A stretch of 64,000 nt of DNA from Actinomadura litoris (GCF_009733595.1 NZ_WOFH01000008.1:1-64000); one strand, 5' to 3'; positions 43,861-53,318 are shown, counted from the first letter of the stretch. The notes: generated from the letters alone by a model not told the origin. Translations and numbers: made by a program.

Positions 43861-44916
43861 ATGAGCACGCTGCTTGAGCAGCGTCCCGTCAACGGGACGG
43901 CGCCCGTCCGGCGCGGGCGAGTCCTGGGGCTCGGCCTGCTCGTGCTGGTCGTCGCCGTCGCGGGGGCCGCGTCGCTGGCCGTCGGCGCGCGGGCGTTGAG
44001 TCCCGCCGAGGTGTGGCGCGGGCTGTTCGCGGGGCCGGACGCCGACCAGCGGCTCTCCGAGATCAGGCTCATCGTGCAGACGGTGCGGGTGCCCCGGACG
44101 GTCCTCGCCGTCGTGGCGGGCGTCGCGCTCGGGGTCGCCGGGGCGATGGTCCAGGGCTGCACGCGCAACCCGATCGCCGACACCGGCCTGCTCGGGGTGA
44201 ACTCCGGCGCGTCGGTCGCCGTGGTGGCGGCGATCTCCGTGTTCGGTCTCGCCGACCCGCTCCAGTACGTCTGGTTCGCCTTCGCGGGCGCCGCCGTCGC
44301 GGGCGTCGTCGTGTTCGGGCTGGCGAGCATCGGACGCGGCGCGGGCAACCCGCTGACGCTCGCGCTGGCCGGGCAGGGCGTGACGGTGTTCCTGGCGGCG
44401 ATGACCACGGCGATCTCGCTCCAGGACAAGGCGGCGCTGAACGCGTGGCGGTTCTGGAACGCGGGCACGGTCGCGGGCGCGGGGTTCGCGGTGATCTGGC
44501 CGGTGACCGCGTTCGTCGTGGTCGGGCTGGTGCTGGCCGCCGTCACGCTGCCCGCGATCAACCTGCTCGACCTGGGCGACGACGTGGCGCGCGGGCTCGG
44601 GGTGAACGTGGCCCTGCACCGGACGCTCGGCATCGCCGCCATCACGCTGCTGGCGGGCGCGGCGACGGCCGCGTGCGGGCCGATCGCCTTCCTCGGGCTC
44701 ATGGTGGCCCACGTGTCCCGGCACCTGACCGGCCCCGACCACCGCTGGCTGGTGCCCTACGCGGGCCTGCTCGGCGCCGCCGTCCTGCTGGTCTGCGACA
44801 TCGTCGGACGCCTGGTCGTCCGGCCGGGCGAGTTGGAGGCGGGCATCGTCGTCGCCCTCGTCGGCGCGCCGTTCTTCGCGGCCCTGGTGTGGCGCGGAAG
44901 GTTCAGGAGCGCATGA
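43861..44916 (+). CDS. Iron-siderophore ABC permease (FecCD family), subunit 1
   Basis: 351 residues with about nine to ten membrane helices; FecCD signature regions include RLIVQTVRVPRTVLAVVAGVALGVAGAMVQGCTRNPIADTGLLGVNSGAS and GLMVAHVSRHLTGPDHR. Start ATG at 43861, downstream of the iron box. Overlaps subunit 2 by four bases. Imports a ferric siderophore together with subunit 2, the ATPase at 45980-46813 and probably the lipoprotein at 46920-47975. Confidence 0.93.
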   Translation: MSTLLEQRPVNGTAPVRRGRVLGLGLLVLVVAVAGAASLAVGARALSPAEVWRGLFAGPDADQRLSEIRLIVQTVRVPRTVLAVVAGVALGVAGAMVQGCTRNPIADTGLLGVNSGASVAVVAAISVFGLADPLQYVWFAFAGAAVAGVVVFGLASIGRGAGNPLTLALAGQGVTVFLAAMTTAISLQDKAALNAWRFWNAGTVAGAGFAVIWPVTAFVVVGLVLAAVTLPAINLLDLGDDVARGLGVNVALHRTLGIAAITLLAGAATAACGPIAFLGLMVAHVSRHLTGPDHRWLVPYAGLLGAAVLLVCDIVGRLVVRPGELEAGIVVALVGAPFFAALVWRGRFRSA

Positions 44917-45983
44917 CCGGGACGGACGCGAGGCCCGCCATGGCGCCGGGTGTGCGGCTCGGCCGCGTGTCGTTCGTGTGGCGGCCGTGGCCGGTGCTCG
45001 TCACGCTGCTGCTGGCGGCGGCGGCCTTCCTGGTGTTCTGCCTGTCGATCAGCTTCGGCGACTTCACCATCGCCCTCCCCCGCGTGATCGCCACGATCAC
45101 CGGGCGGGGCGAGCGCGTGGACGAGTTCGTCATCATGGACCTGCGGCTGCCGCGCGCCCTGGCCGGGCTCGTGGCGGGGATCGCGCTCGGGTTGTCGGGG
45201 GCGATCACGCAGTCGCTCGCGCGCAACCCGCTGGCCAGCCCGGACGTCCTCGGCATCACCACCGGCGCCGGCGCGGTCGCGGTGTTCCTGGTGACGGTGT
45301 CGGGCGGGACGACCGCCGCGATCATGAGTTCGGTGGGCCTGTCGGCGGCGGCGCTGGCGGGCGGGCTCGGTACGGGCGTGCTGGTGTACGTCCTGGCGTG
45401 GCGGCGCGGGATCGACGGGATGCGGCTCGTCCTGATCGGCATCTCGGTGAGCGCGGTCATGCAGGCGATCACGAACTGGCTGCTGGTCACGGCCGACATC
45501 CGCGACGTCGCCCGCGCCCAGGCATGGCTGGTCGGCTCGCTGGCCGACCGGACGTGGAACGAGGTCTGGGTGGCGACGTGCTGCGGGCTCGCGCTGCTCG
45601 CCGTCGTGGCGGCCGCGTCCTTCCAGTTCAAGCCGATGCACTTCGGTGACGAGATCGCGGCGGGCCTCGGCGTCCGGCACGGCCGGGTGCGGGCGGTCCT
45701 GCTGCTGTGCGCGGTGCTGCTGGCCGGCGTGGCGGTGAGCGCGGCGGGCCCGGTCCCGTTCGTCGCGCTGGTGGCGCCGCAGGCGGCGATGCGGCTGGCG
45801 CGCCGTCCGACGCCGCCGCTGGTGGCGTCCGGGCTGGTGGGCGCGCTGCTGCTGAACGGCTCGGACGTGCTGGCGCGGACAGCGCTGCCGGTCGCGCTCC
45901 CGGTCGGCGTGGTCACCGCCGCGATCGGCGGCCCGTTCCTGGTCTACCTGCTGGTGCGGGCGAACCTCAGAAAGGCGGCATGA
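44913..45983 (+). CDS. Iron-siderophore ABC permease (FecCD family), subunit 2
   Basis: 356 residues, FecCD fold: DLRLPRALAGLVAGIALGLSGAITQSLARNPLASPDVLGITTGAG and VALVAPQAAMRLAR. ATGA overlap with subunit 1 and with the ATPase downstream indicates a coupled operon. Forms the heterodimeric channel. Confidence 0.93.
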   Translation: MTGTDARPAMAPGVRLGRVSFVWRPWPVLVTLLLAAAAFLVFCLSISFGDFTIALPRVIATITGRGERVDEFVIMDLRLPRALAGLVAGIALGLSGAITQSLARNPLASPDVLGITTGAGAVAVFLVTVSGGTTAAIMSSVGLSAAALAGGLGTGVLVYVLAWRRGIDGMRLVLIGISVSAVMQAITNWLLVTADIRDVARAQAWLVGSLADRTWNEVWVATCCGLALLAVVAAASFQFKPMHFGDEIAAGLGVRHGRVRAVLLLCAVLLAGVAVSAAGPVPFVALVAPQAAMRLARRPTPPLVASGLVGALLLNGSDVLARTALPVALPVGVVTAAIGGPFLVYLLVRANLRKAA

Positions 45984-46813
45984 CGGTGGACGAGCGGGGC
46001 GGGGCGGCGCGCGGCCCGCGGCTGGCGGCGCGGGAGGTCTCCGTCGGGTACGGCGGACGGACGGTCATCGACGGCCTCGACGTGGCGATCCCGCCGGGGG
46101 TGATCACGACGATCATCGGGCCCAACGGCTGCGGCAAGTCGACGCTGCTCCGGACGCTGTCCCGGCTGCTCAAGCCGTCCGCGGGAACCGTCGTGCTGGA
46201 CGGCGCGGACATCACCGGACTCAAGGCCAGGGACGTCGCGAGGAAGCTCGGCCTGCTCCCCCAGGCACCGGTCGCGCCGGAGGGGCTGACGGTGGCCGAC
46301 CTGGTCGCCAGGGGCCGCCACCCGCACCAGAGCTGGCTGCGGCAGTGGTCGTCGGACGACGCCGACGTCGTCCGGCGCGCGCTGGAGATGACCGGGGTCG
46401 CCGACCTGGCGGACCGTCCCGTCGACGCGCTGTCGGGCGGGCAGCGCCAGCGGGTCTGGATCTCGATGACGCTGGCGCAGGGCACCGACCTGCTGCTGCT
46501 CGACGAGCCCACCACCTACCTGGACCTGGCGCACGCCATCGACGTCCTCGACCTGGTGGACGACCTGCACGAGGCCGGCCGCACCGTCGTCATGGTCCTG
46601 CACGACCTCAACCTGGCCACGCGCTACAGCGACAACCTCGTCGTGATGCGGGACGGCGCGATCCTGGCGCAGGGGCACCCGCGCGACGTGATCACCGCCG
46701 AGCTGCTGCGCGAGGCGTTCGGGCTGCGCGCCGAGGTGATCGACGACCCGGTCGGCGACCGTCCGCTCATCGTGCCGATCGGTCGCGCGCACACCCTCCC
46801 CCGCCAGGTATGA
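45980..46813 (+). CDS. Iron-siderophore ABC importer ATPase (FepC/FecE-like)
   Basis: 277 residues with intact Walker A (GPNGCGKST), Q-loop (LLPQAPVAPEGLTV), signature LSGGQRQR, Walker B (LLLLDEPTTYLDLAH) and switch His (VLHDLNLA). The TYLDLAHAIDVLDLV segment is typical of siderophore importers. Last gene of the first iron operon. Confidence 0.95.
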   Translation: MTVDERGGAARGPRLAAREVSVGYGGRTVIDGLDVAIPPGVITTIIGPNGCGKSTLLRTLSRLLKPSAGTVVLDGADITGLKARDVARKLGLLPQAPVAPEGLTVADLVARGRHPHQSWLRQWSSDDADVVRRALEMTGVADLADRPVDALSGGQRQRVWISMTLAQGTDLLLLDEPTTYLDLAHAIDVLDLVDDLHEAGRTVVMVLHDLNLATRYSDNLVVMRDGAILAQGHPRDVITAELLREAFGLRAEVIDDPVGDRPLIVPIGRAHTLPRQV

Positions 46814-46837
46814 CCCGAAACGCCAGGTAGATCGCCA

Positions 46838-46856
46838 TTAGGTTAGGCTTCCCTTA
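46838..46856 (+). promoter_or_regulatory. Iron box (IdeR/DmdR-type operator)
   Basis: TTAGGTTAGGCT followed by TCCCTTA; 16 of 19 matches to the consensus by my count. It begins 82 bases before the TTG start of the binding protein, so that gene and the two ABC genes downstream are probably iron-repressed as a separate transcript. Confidence 0.87.
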
Positions 46857-46919
46857 TTTTCATCGCCCCGCCCGCGCCGCGCGGCGTCACGGCGGACGGC
46901 ACAGAACCAAGGACCTCGA

Positions 46920-47975
46920 TTGCTCCTCCCACGCACGACCATGACCAGGCCCCTGCGACGGGCCGCGACGATCCTGGCCGCACTGACCCTCGGCGCCGGC
47001 CTCCTGGCGGGATGCGGCTCCGACTCGTCCGACACGACCGGTGACAGCGGGCCGGCGGCCGCTGGTGGAACGTTCCCGGTCACCGTCGACCACGCCTTCG
47101 GCTCCACCGAGATCGAGAAGGCCCCGAAGCGGGTCGTCTCGGTCGGCTACACCGACGACCAGGCGATCCTGGCGCTCGGCACCCGGCCGGTCGGCATGGT
47201 CGACCAGTACCCCAACCCGCCGGGCAGGTCTCCCGACGTCAACACCCAGTGGCCGTGGGTCAAGGCCAAGTGGGGCGACGCGCGTCCGGAGGTCATCATG
47301 AGCAACGGCGACTCCGGCCCGAACTACGAGAAGATCGCGTCGCTGCGCCCCGACCTGATCGTCGCGGTCTACTCCGAGATCGACAAGGCCGCCTACGACA
47401 AGCTCTCCAAGATCGCGCCGACGGTCGGCCGCACCAAGGCCGAGAAGGAGCCGTTCAGCGCGCCGTGGCAGGACAACGCGGTGCACATCGCCAAGGCGCT
47501 CGGCAAGGAGGCCGAGGGCACCCGGATGGTGCGGGAGATCCAGGGCCGGCTCGACGCCGCCCGCAAGGCGCACCCGGAGTTCGCCAGCCAGACCGCCGTC
47601 GCGCTGTCCTGGTACAAGGGGTCGGTCGCGCCGTTCACCACCACCGACGTGCGCGGGCGCCTGCTCACCGGCGTCGGCTTCAAGGGCGCCACCGAGATCG
47701 ACAAGATCGCGGGCGGCAAGTTCTTCACCACGCTGTCGCCCGAGCGCATCGACCTCGTCGACGTCGACCGCATCTTCGTCATCAACGACCAGGCCGACCA
47801 GGCGGCGCTCAAGCGGTTCCCGCTGTTCGCCAACCTCCCGGCGGTGAAGCGGGGCAAGGTGTCCTACCTGCCCGACGGTGAGGGCTCGGCGGTCGGCGCG
47901 GCGATGTCGCAGGCCACGCTGCTGTCGCTGCCGTACGCGATCGACGAGATGGTCAAGTCGGTCGGCGGGGTGTGA
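46920..47975 (+). CDS. Ferric-siderophore-binding lipoprotein (FepB/FecB family)
   Basis: 351 residues. Lipoprotein signal with lipobox LLAGC (Cys about residue 32) and a class III binding-protein body: KRVVSVGYTDDQAILALGTRPVGM, IASLRPDLIVAVYSEID, and LPYAIDEMV at the C terminus. TTG start at 46920 with AAGGA six bases upstream; an ATG at 46941 lacks a ribosome site. Probably delivers substrate to the FecCD complex, but it is co-transcribed with the exporter-fold ABC pair downstream. Confidence 0.92.
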   Translation: MLLPRTTMTRPLRRAATILAALTLGAGLLAGCGSDSSDTTGDSGPAAAGGTFPVTVDHAFGSTEIEKAPKRVVSVGYTDDQAILALGTRPVGMVDQYPNPPGRSPDVNTQWPWVKAKWGDARPEVIMSNGDSGPNYEKIASLRPDLIVAVYSEIDKAAYDKLSKIAPTVGRTKAEKEPFSAPWQDNAVHIAKALGKEAEGTRMVREIQGRLDAARKAHPEFASQTAVALSWYKGSVAPFTTTDVRGRLLTGVGFKGATEIDKIAGGKFFTTLSPERIDLVDVDRIFVINDQADQAALKRFPLFANLPAVKRGKVSYLPDGEGSAVGAAMSQATLLSLPYAIDEMVKSVGGV

Positions 47976-49750
47976 CCCCCACCGAGCCCGAGGCGGCCCT
48001 GCGCACGGCGAGCGGACGCGAGGCGGCCCGCTGGGTGGCGGCGTACTGCCGCGCCGTGCCCGGACTGTCGGCCGCGACCGTCCTCACGACGGTGGCCGGG
48101 GCGGCGCTCCAGGTGCTGCCGGTCCTCCTGCTCGGCCGCGTGGTCGACGCGGTGGCCGGCGGCGGGCCGGAGTCCACCCTGGCCACCGTCGGGGGCGTGC
48201 TGGCGGCCGCCGTGCTGCTCGGCGCGGCCGCCACCGCGGCCTCGGCCCATCTGATCGGACGGCTGGGCGCGGGCCTGCTCGCGCGGCTGCGGGAGGGCGC
48301 CGTCCGCGCCGTACTGGCGATGCCGAGCGCCCGGGTCGAGCAGGTCGGACGGGGAGACGTGCTCTCCCGGGTCGGCGACGACGTGGCCGTGCTGTCCAAG
48401 GGCCTCCGGACCGCCGTCCCCACCGTCTTCTCGGCGGGCGTGCTGGTCGCCATCGCCACGGCCGGCATGTTCGGCCTGGACTGGCGGCTCGGCCTGGCGG
48501 GCGCGGGCGCGCTGCCCGCCTACGCGCTGGCCCTGCGCTGGTACCTCCCCCGGTCCGCGCCGCTCTACCGGCGGCAGCGCGTCGCCCAGGCCGACCGCGC
48601 GCAGGCGCTGATCAGCGGCCTGAACGGGATCGACACCGTCCGCGCCTACCGGCTGGAGGGCGCCTTCCGCGCCCGGGTCACCGCCGAGTCGTGGCGGGTG
48701 CGCGACCTCGGCATCGAGGTGTTCCGCCTGTTCGGACGGTTCGTCGGCCGGGAGAACCGCGCCGAGTTCGTCGGGCTTGTCCTGATCATCGTGGTGGGGT
48801 ACGCGCTGCTGGAGGCCGGCGCGGCGAGCCTCGGCGACGTGGCGGCGGCGCCGCTGCTGTTCCACCGGCTGTTCAATCCGCTGGGCGCGATCCTGTTCAC
48901 CTTCGACGAGGCGCAGAAGTCGGGCGCGAGCCTGACCCGCCTGGTCGGGGCGATGGCGGAGGGCACCGAGGAGCGCCTGGTGGGCGACCCGACCGCCGCC
49001 GCGTCCGGGGCCGCCGCGTACCCGGTGACGGTCGAGGGCCTGACGTACGGCTACACCGGCGGCGAGGAGCCCGTCCTCCACGGCATCGACCTGGCGATCC
49101 CCGCCGGTGGCTCGCTCGCGCTGGTGGGGGCGTCCGGCGCGGGGAAGACGACGCTGGCCGCGCTCGTCGCGGGCATCGGGACGCCGTGGTCGGGTTCGGT
49201 GCGCGTCGGCCCGACGGATCTGTCCGTCCTGGACGAGGCCGGGGCACGCGCCCTGGTGAGCATCCTGACGCAGGAGACGCACGTGTTCTCCGGCCCGCTC
49301 GCCGACGACCTGCGGCTGGCCGCGCCCGACGCGTCCGACGCCGACCTGCGGGACGCCCTCCGCACGGTGGGCGCGGACGGCTGGGTCGACGCGCTGTCCG
49401 ACGGGCCGGCCACCCGGGTCGGCGAGGGCGGCGAGCGCCTGGACGCCACCAAGGTCGCGCAGATCGCGCTGGCCCGCCTGGTGCTCGGCCGCGCACCGGT
49501 CGTGGTGCTGGACGAGTCGACCGCCGAGGCGGGCAGCCAGGGCGCCGCCGAACTGGAGCGCGCCGTCCTGGCGGCGTGCCGGGGCCGCACGGCGCTGTTC
49601 GTGGCGCACCGGCTGACCCAGGCGGTGGCCGCCGACCGCGTCGCCGTGCTGGACGCGGGCCGCGTCGTGGAGATCGGCACCCACGAGGAACTGGTCGCGC
49701 TGGACGGCCGGTACGCACGGCTGTGGCGGGCATGGCGGGAGGGGAGCTAG
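47972..49750 (+). CDS. Exporter-fold ABC half-transporter A (IrtA/YbtP-like), degenerate signature
   Basis: 592 residues: about six membrane helices (residues 30-310) then an ATPase domain. Walker A (GASGAGKTT), Walker B with catalytic Glu (VVVLDEST) and switch His (VAHRLTQ) are intact, but the LSGGQ signature is replaced by LDATK after EGGER. GTG start overlaps the preceding stop. With 49752-51437 it should form a heterodimer having one competent ATP site. Exporter-fold pairs next to siderophore-binding genes under an iron box include importers (IrtAB, YbtPQ), so the direction of transport is open. Confidence 0.85.
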   Translation: MTPTEPEAALRTASGREAARWVAAYCRAVPGLSAATVLTTVAGAALQVLPVLLLGRVVDAVAGGGPESTLATVGGVLAAAVLLGAAATAASAHLIGRLGAGLLARLREGAVRAVLAMPSARVEQVGRGDVLSRVGDDVAVLSKGLRTAVPTVFSAGVLVAIATAGMFGLDWRLGLAGAGALPAYALALRWYLPRSAPLYRRQRVAQADRAQALISGLNGIDTVRAYRLEGAFRARVTAESWRVRDLGIEVFRLFGRFVGRENRAEFVGLVLIIVVGYALLEAGAASLGDVAAAPLLFHRLFNPLGAILFTFDEAQKSGASLTRLVGAMAEGTEERLVGDPTAAASGAAAYPVTVEGLTYGYTGGEEPVLHGIDLAIPAGGSLALVGASGAGKTTLAALVAGIGTPWSGSVRVGPTDLSVLDEAGARALVSILTQETHVFSGPLADDLRLAAPDASDADLRDALRTVGADGWVDALSDGPATRVGEGGERLDATKVAQIALARLVLGRAPVVVLDESTAEAGSQGAAELERAVLAACRGRTALFVAHRLTQAVAADRVAVLDAGRVVEIGTHEELVALDGRYARLWRAWREGS

Positions 49751-49751
49751 C

Positions 49752-51437
49752 GTGACGGCGGCCTTGACGGGATCGGCGATCCTCCGCGGCGCGCTGCGCC
49801 GCAACATCGGCGCGATGGCCGGCGGCACCGTCCTCATGGGCATGTACCAGGCGGGCGAGACCGCGTTCCCCATCGCGCTCGGACTGATCGTCGAGCACGC
49901 GCTGCGGCACCGGAGCCCCGCCGCGCTCGGCCTGTCGGTCGCCGCGCTCGCCGTGATCATCACGACCGTGTCGCTGTCGTGGCGGTTCGGGATGCGCGTC
50001 CTGCAGAAGGCCAACACGACCGAGGCGCACCGCTGGCGGGTGCGCGTCGCCGCCTGCGGCCTCCAGCCGGTGGCGAGGAGGGTCGATCTGAAGTCCGGTG
50101 AGGTGCTCACCGTCGCCACCGAGGACGCCGACCAGACCGCCGACATCATCGAGGTGGTGCCGCTGCTGGTCAGCTCGCTGGTCGCGGTGCTGATCGCGGC
50201 CGTCGCGCTGGGCCTGGCCGATGTCCGGCTCGGGCTGCTGGTGATCGCGGGCACCGTCGCGATCCTGGCGACGCTCAGCGTGCTGTCCAGGCGGATCGGC
50301 GCCCGCACCCGCGAGCAGCAGGCGCGGGTGGCGCGGGCGGGCGCGAAGGTCGCCGACCTGATCATCGGGCTGCGCCCGCTGCGCGGCTTCGGCGGCAACC
50401 ACGCCGCGTTCCGGTCCTACCGCCGGGTCAGCGGGGAGGCGAGGCGGCAGGCGGTCGCGGTCGCCGGGGCGAACGGCGCGTACGCGGGCGCCGCGGTCGC
50501 CCTCAACACCGCCCTCGCCACCGCCGCGACACTGCTGGCGGGGTGGCTCGCGTTCCAGGGCCGGATCTCCGTCGGGGAACTCGTCATGGCCGTGGGGCTG
50601 GCGCAGTTCGTCATGGAACCGCTCAAGCAGTTCTCGGAGATGCCCAAATACGTGATGATCGCGCGCGCGTCGGCGGAACGGATGGCGCTGGTGCTGGCGG
50701 CACCGCCGGTCCAGACCCCGGGACGGGACAGGCCCGCCCCAAGCGACGCCCTGGAAGTCGACGCTGTCGAGTACGGGCCCTTGCGCGCGTTGAAATTCAC
50801 CGTGGAACCCGGCGAGTTCGTGGCGATCGCCGCTCGTGAGCCGCGCGCGGCGGCCGACCTGGTCGCCATTCTCGCCGCGAGCGTCCCGTCCGGCGCCTAC
50901 GAAGGCGCGGTGCGGATCGGCGGCCGGGAGATCTCGGAGCTGTCGATCGAGGCACTCCGCGAGCACCTGCTGGTGAACCCGTACGACGCCGAGATCTTCG
51001 CGGGGACCCTGCGCACGAACATCGACCCGCACGGCACCGGCGCAATGGTCGCCGAGGCCGTCGAGGCGTCCATGCTGACGGACGTCGTGGCCCTGCACCG
51101 CGAGGGGCTCGACCACGGCGTCCGCGACCGCGGCGCGAACCTCTCCGGCGGCCAGCGCCAGCGCCTGTCCCTGGCCCGCGCGCTGGCCGCCGACGCTCCC
51201 GCCCTGGTCCTGCACGACCCGACCACCGCGGTGGACGCGGTCACCGAACAGCTCATCGCCCACAACCTGGCGGCCCTGCGCCGGGGCCGAACAACGATCG
51301 TCCTCACCACCAGCCCGGCCCTCCTGAACGCCGCCGACCGGGTCCTGGTCCTGGGCGACGGAACCATTACCGCCGAGGGAAAGCACCAAGACCTCCTAGC
51401 AGGCGACGCCGACTACCGCGCAACGGTGGCCCGCTGA
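49752..51437 (+). CDS. Exporter-fold ABC half-transporter B, degenerate Walker motifs
   Basis: 561 residues: about six membrane helices then an ATPase domain. The signature is canonical (NLSGGQRQRLSLARAL), but Walker A is absent (IAAREPRAAADL where GxxGxGKS is expected), the Walker B Asp-Glu reads His-Asp (LVLHDPTTAVD), and the switch His is lost (LTTSPALL). The losses complement those in subunit A, so the composite site using A's Walker motifs and B's signature is the only consensus site. GTG start one base after the previous stop. Confidence 0.85.
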   Translation: MTAALTGSAILRGALRRNIGAMAGGTVLMGMYQAGETAFPIALGLIVEHALRHRSPAALGLSVAALAVIITTVSLSWRFGMRVLQKANTTEAHRWRVRVAACGLQPVARRVDLKSGEVLTVATEDADQTADIIEVVPLLVSSLVAVLIAAVALGLADVRLGLLVIAGTVAILATLSVLSRRIGARTREQQARVARAGAKVADLIIGLRPLRGFGGNHAAFRSYRRVSGEARRQAVAVAGANGAYAGAAVALNTALATAATLLAGWLAFQGRISVGELVMAVGLAQFVMEPLKQFSEMPKYVMIARASAERMALVLAAPPVQTPGRDRPAPSDALEVDAVEYGPLRALKFTVEPGEFVAIAAREPRAAADLVAILAASVPSGAYEGAVRIGGREISELSIEALREHLLVNPYDAEIFAGTLRTNIDPHGTGAMVAEAVEASMLTDVVALHREGLDHGVRDRGANLSGGQRQRLSLARALAADAPALVLHDPTTAVDAVTEQLIAHNLAALRRGRTTIVLTTSPALLNAADRVLVLGDGTITAEGKHQDLLAGDADYRATVAR

Positions 51438-51780
51438 AAACTCACCCCGCCCTCACAGAACCGGCCCCGTCCCCGGGCCGATGATCGACACGAGGACGGT
51501 CGCCGTGCCAGGCCAGGCCCCCACGCCGCCGCCGCGTTCGTGGATGTCGGGACGGCTACCTGAGGTGCACTGTCGCGCCAGCAACCCTGCCCGACACGGA
51601 CAGTTAACTCTCGTTGCCCTGAGTGGTTGTCTGGGCTAATGCTCCACGAAGGAAGAACCGCCCGCCGCCCCCGGTCGCCGCCGCTCTCCCTGATCGATCT
51701 GAAGAGTTCATATCGACCAAACCAACCCTGTACGGAGCGAAATAGGCGGGCGATTCTTCATGCCTCTTCAGGATTCACCC
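51438..51780. other. Intergenic region before the diiron-oxidase mini-cluster
   Basis: About 340 bases. I see no gene or iron box. A TTGCCC...GGCTAAT pair near 51610-51640 could be a promoter for the unit that starts at 51781, but this is weak. Confidence 0.35.
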
Positions 51781-53055
51781 ATGCGCGAGATCGACATCGA
51801 GACCGCGGCGCAGCTGCGTGACCACCTCGCAGGCACACCTGACGAGAGGTGCGTCGAGGGGATCTTCGCAGCCTGCCTCCAGCCCGTCGTCTACAGCCGC
51901 CACCACTGGCTCAAGTACAAAGGCGACTACCGCGTGCGCGCCGACCTGCGGGGCGAACTCGAACGGCTTCAGGCGACGCCACCCGCCGACTGGGACGCCG
52001 AGGAGAGCGACCTGGTGCTTTCGCTCTACGCGCTCAGCATCTCCTCGGTGGGACTGGACGAGCTCATCGACCGGGTGGACTCCGATGCCGTCCGGGCCGT
52101 CCTGCGCGAACGCGGCGACGCCTACCAGGCCGCCCTGGGCGGCGCCTCGGGCGAACCGTCCGCCGGGCTGCTCTCGCTCGCCCGCCGGGTCGACGCGCTG
52201 CGCCGGAGCGTCGAGGTCACCCACCACCTCTACTCGATCATCGACGGCGAGGCCTGGTACCGCACCGAGGGCATGGTCCCGAGTGCGGCGGTCCGGCCGT
52301 GGAGCCTGAGCCCGGACCTTGAGCGGGTCATCGAACTCGACTATCCCGACACGGCGCGGCTGGCGGGCGAGGAGAAGCTGCGCGAGGCCGCCCGGCGCTG
52401 CGCCGACCGCCACGGCGAGGCCGCGCCGCTGCTGCGCGAGATCATGGCGCTGACGCTGTCGGACCCCGTGCTGCGGGGCGACCACGTCACGCTGACCTGC
52501 CCGAACGGTGACCTGCTCGACACCCCGGAGCGGATGACCACCAGCGAGGCGTTCTTCACCGAGACCCAGTTGCGCGAGGCCGTGGACCTGGCGGCCCACC
52601 GCGACCGGCTGGGCCACGAGTCCTCCGACCAGCTCCAGCGCAACATCAGGGCACGCATGCTCAAGCTGAAGCGCGGAGCGATCCGCGGGCTGTACGGCCC
52701 CGGCTGCATGCGGGGCCGGTTCGTGGAGAAGCACGGCGGCCACATGATCTACCGCAACGAGGACAGCCACTACCGCGGCCACCAGAGCATCGGATGCTCG
52801 ACCGGCGGCCGGGCGTCCTTCTCCGTGCGCCACCTCAGCGGCGGACGGGCCGCCGCGCTGACCCCGATGGTCGGCGACTTCCGCGTGGTGCGGATGAGCC
52901 ACGACGAGGGCGACCTGTTCACCGGCGAGGATCTGGTCCAGCTCATCCGCTACGCCGAGTGGATCCGGGTGATCGTCGAGGACACCTTCGGCCGCGGCCA
53001 CGTCCTCCACGTCCAGGACGCCGATCCCGTCGAGCCGGAGCCCCTCCCGTCCTGA
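51781..53055 (+). CDS. Protein of unknown family, first gene of diiron-oxidase mini-cluster
   Basis: 424 residues, cytoplasmic by composition, family not recognised. The N-terminal part contains CVEGIFAACLQPVVYSRHHWLKYKGDYRVR. The C-terminal third is rich in residues typical of an active site: YGPGCMRGRFVEKHGGHMIYRNEDSHYRGHQSIGC, with several His and two Cys, then MSHDEGDLFTGEDLVQLIRYAEWIR and VLHVQDADP. No known catalytic motif, signal peptide or membrane segment is seen. The ATG at 51781 has AGGA eight bases upstream; an ATG at 51760 is an alternative. Followed by a ferredoxin (32-base gap) and a diiron oxidase, so it probably acts on the same small molecule. Confidence 0.8.
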   Translation: MREIDIETAAQLRDHLAGTPDERCVEGIFAACLQPVVYSRHHWLKYKGDYRVRADLRGELERLQATPPADWDAEESDLVLSLYALSISSVGLDELIDRVDSDAVRAVLRERGDAYQAALGGASGEPSAGLLSLARRVDALRRSVEVTHHLYSIIDGEAWYRTEGMVPSAAVRPWSLSPDLERVIELDYPDTARLAGEEKLREAARRCADRHGEAAPLLREIMALTLSDPVLRGDHVTLTCPNGDLLDTPERMTTSEAFFTETQLREAVDLAAHRDRLGHESSDQLQRNIRARMLKLKRGAIRGLYGPGCMRGRFVEKHGGHMIYRNEDSHYRGHQSIGCSTGGRASFSVRHLSGGRAAALTPMVGDFRVVRMSHDEGDLFTGEDLVQLIRYAEWIRVIVEDTFGRGHVLHVQDADPVEPEPLPS

Positions 53056-53087
53056 CCGGCACCGCACCCCACCACCCAGGAGGTCTC

Positions 53088-53318
53088 GTGAAGATCTGGA
53101 TCGACCAGTCCCAGTGCCAGAACAGCGGCCTGTGCGAAGAGGAGGCACCGCAGCTGTTCGCCGTCGGCGAGGACTTCCTGGCCTATGTGCGCCAGGGCGA
53201 TCAGGTGCTGTCCGATCCCGGGGGCGAGGCGGGCCAGGCCGAAGTGCCCGCCGACCTGGAGTCGGTCGCCGAGGCGTGCGTGCGCGCCTGCCCGGCGCGC
53301 TGCATCCACACGGTCTGA
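53088..53318 (+). CDS. Small ferredoxin, [3Fe-4S] type
   Basis: 76 residues. Cys10 and Cys16 (CQNSGLC) and the C-terminal cluster CVRACPARC match actinobacterial [3Fe-4S]/[4Fe-4S] ferredoxins that usually serve P450s; the CP dipeptide is typical. GTG start at 53088 with GGAGG upstream. Here its neighbour is a haem-oxygenase-like diiron protein instead of a P450, so it may supply electrons to it. Confidence 0.9.
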   Translation: MKIWIDQSQCQNSGLCEEEAPQLFAVGEDFLAYVRQGDQVLSDPGGEAGQAEVPADLESVAEACVRACPARCIHTV

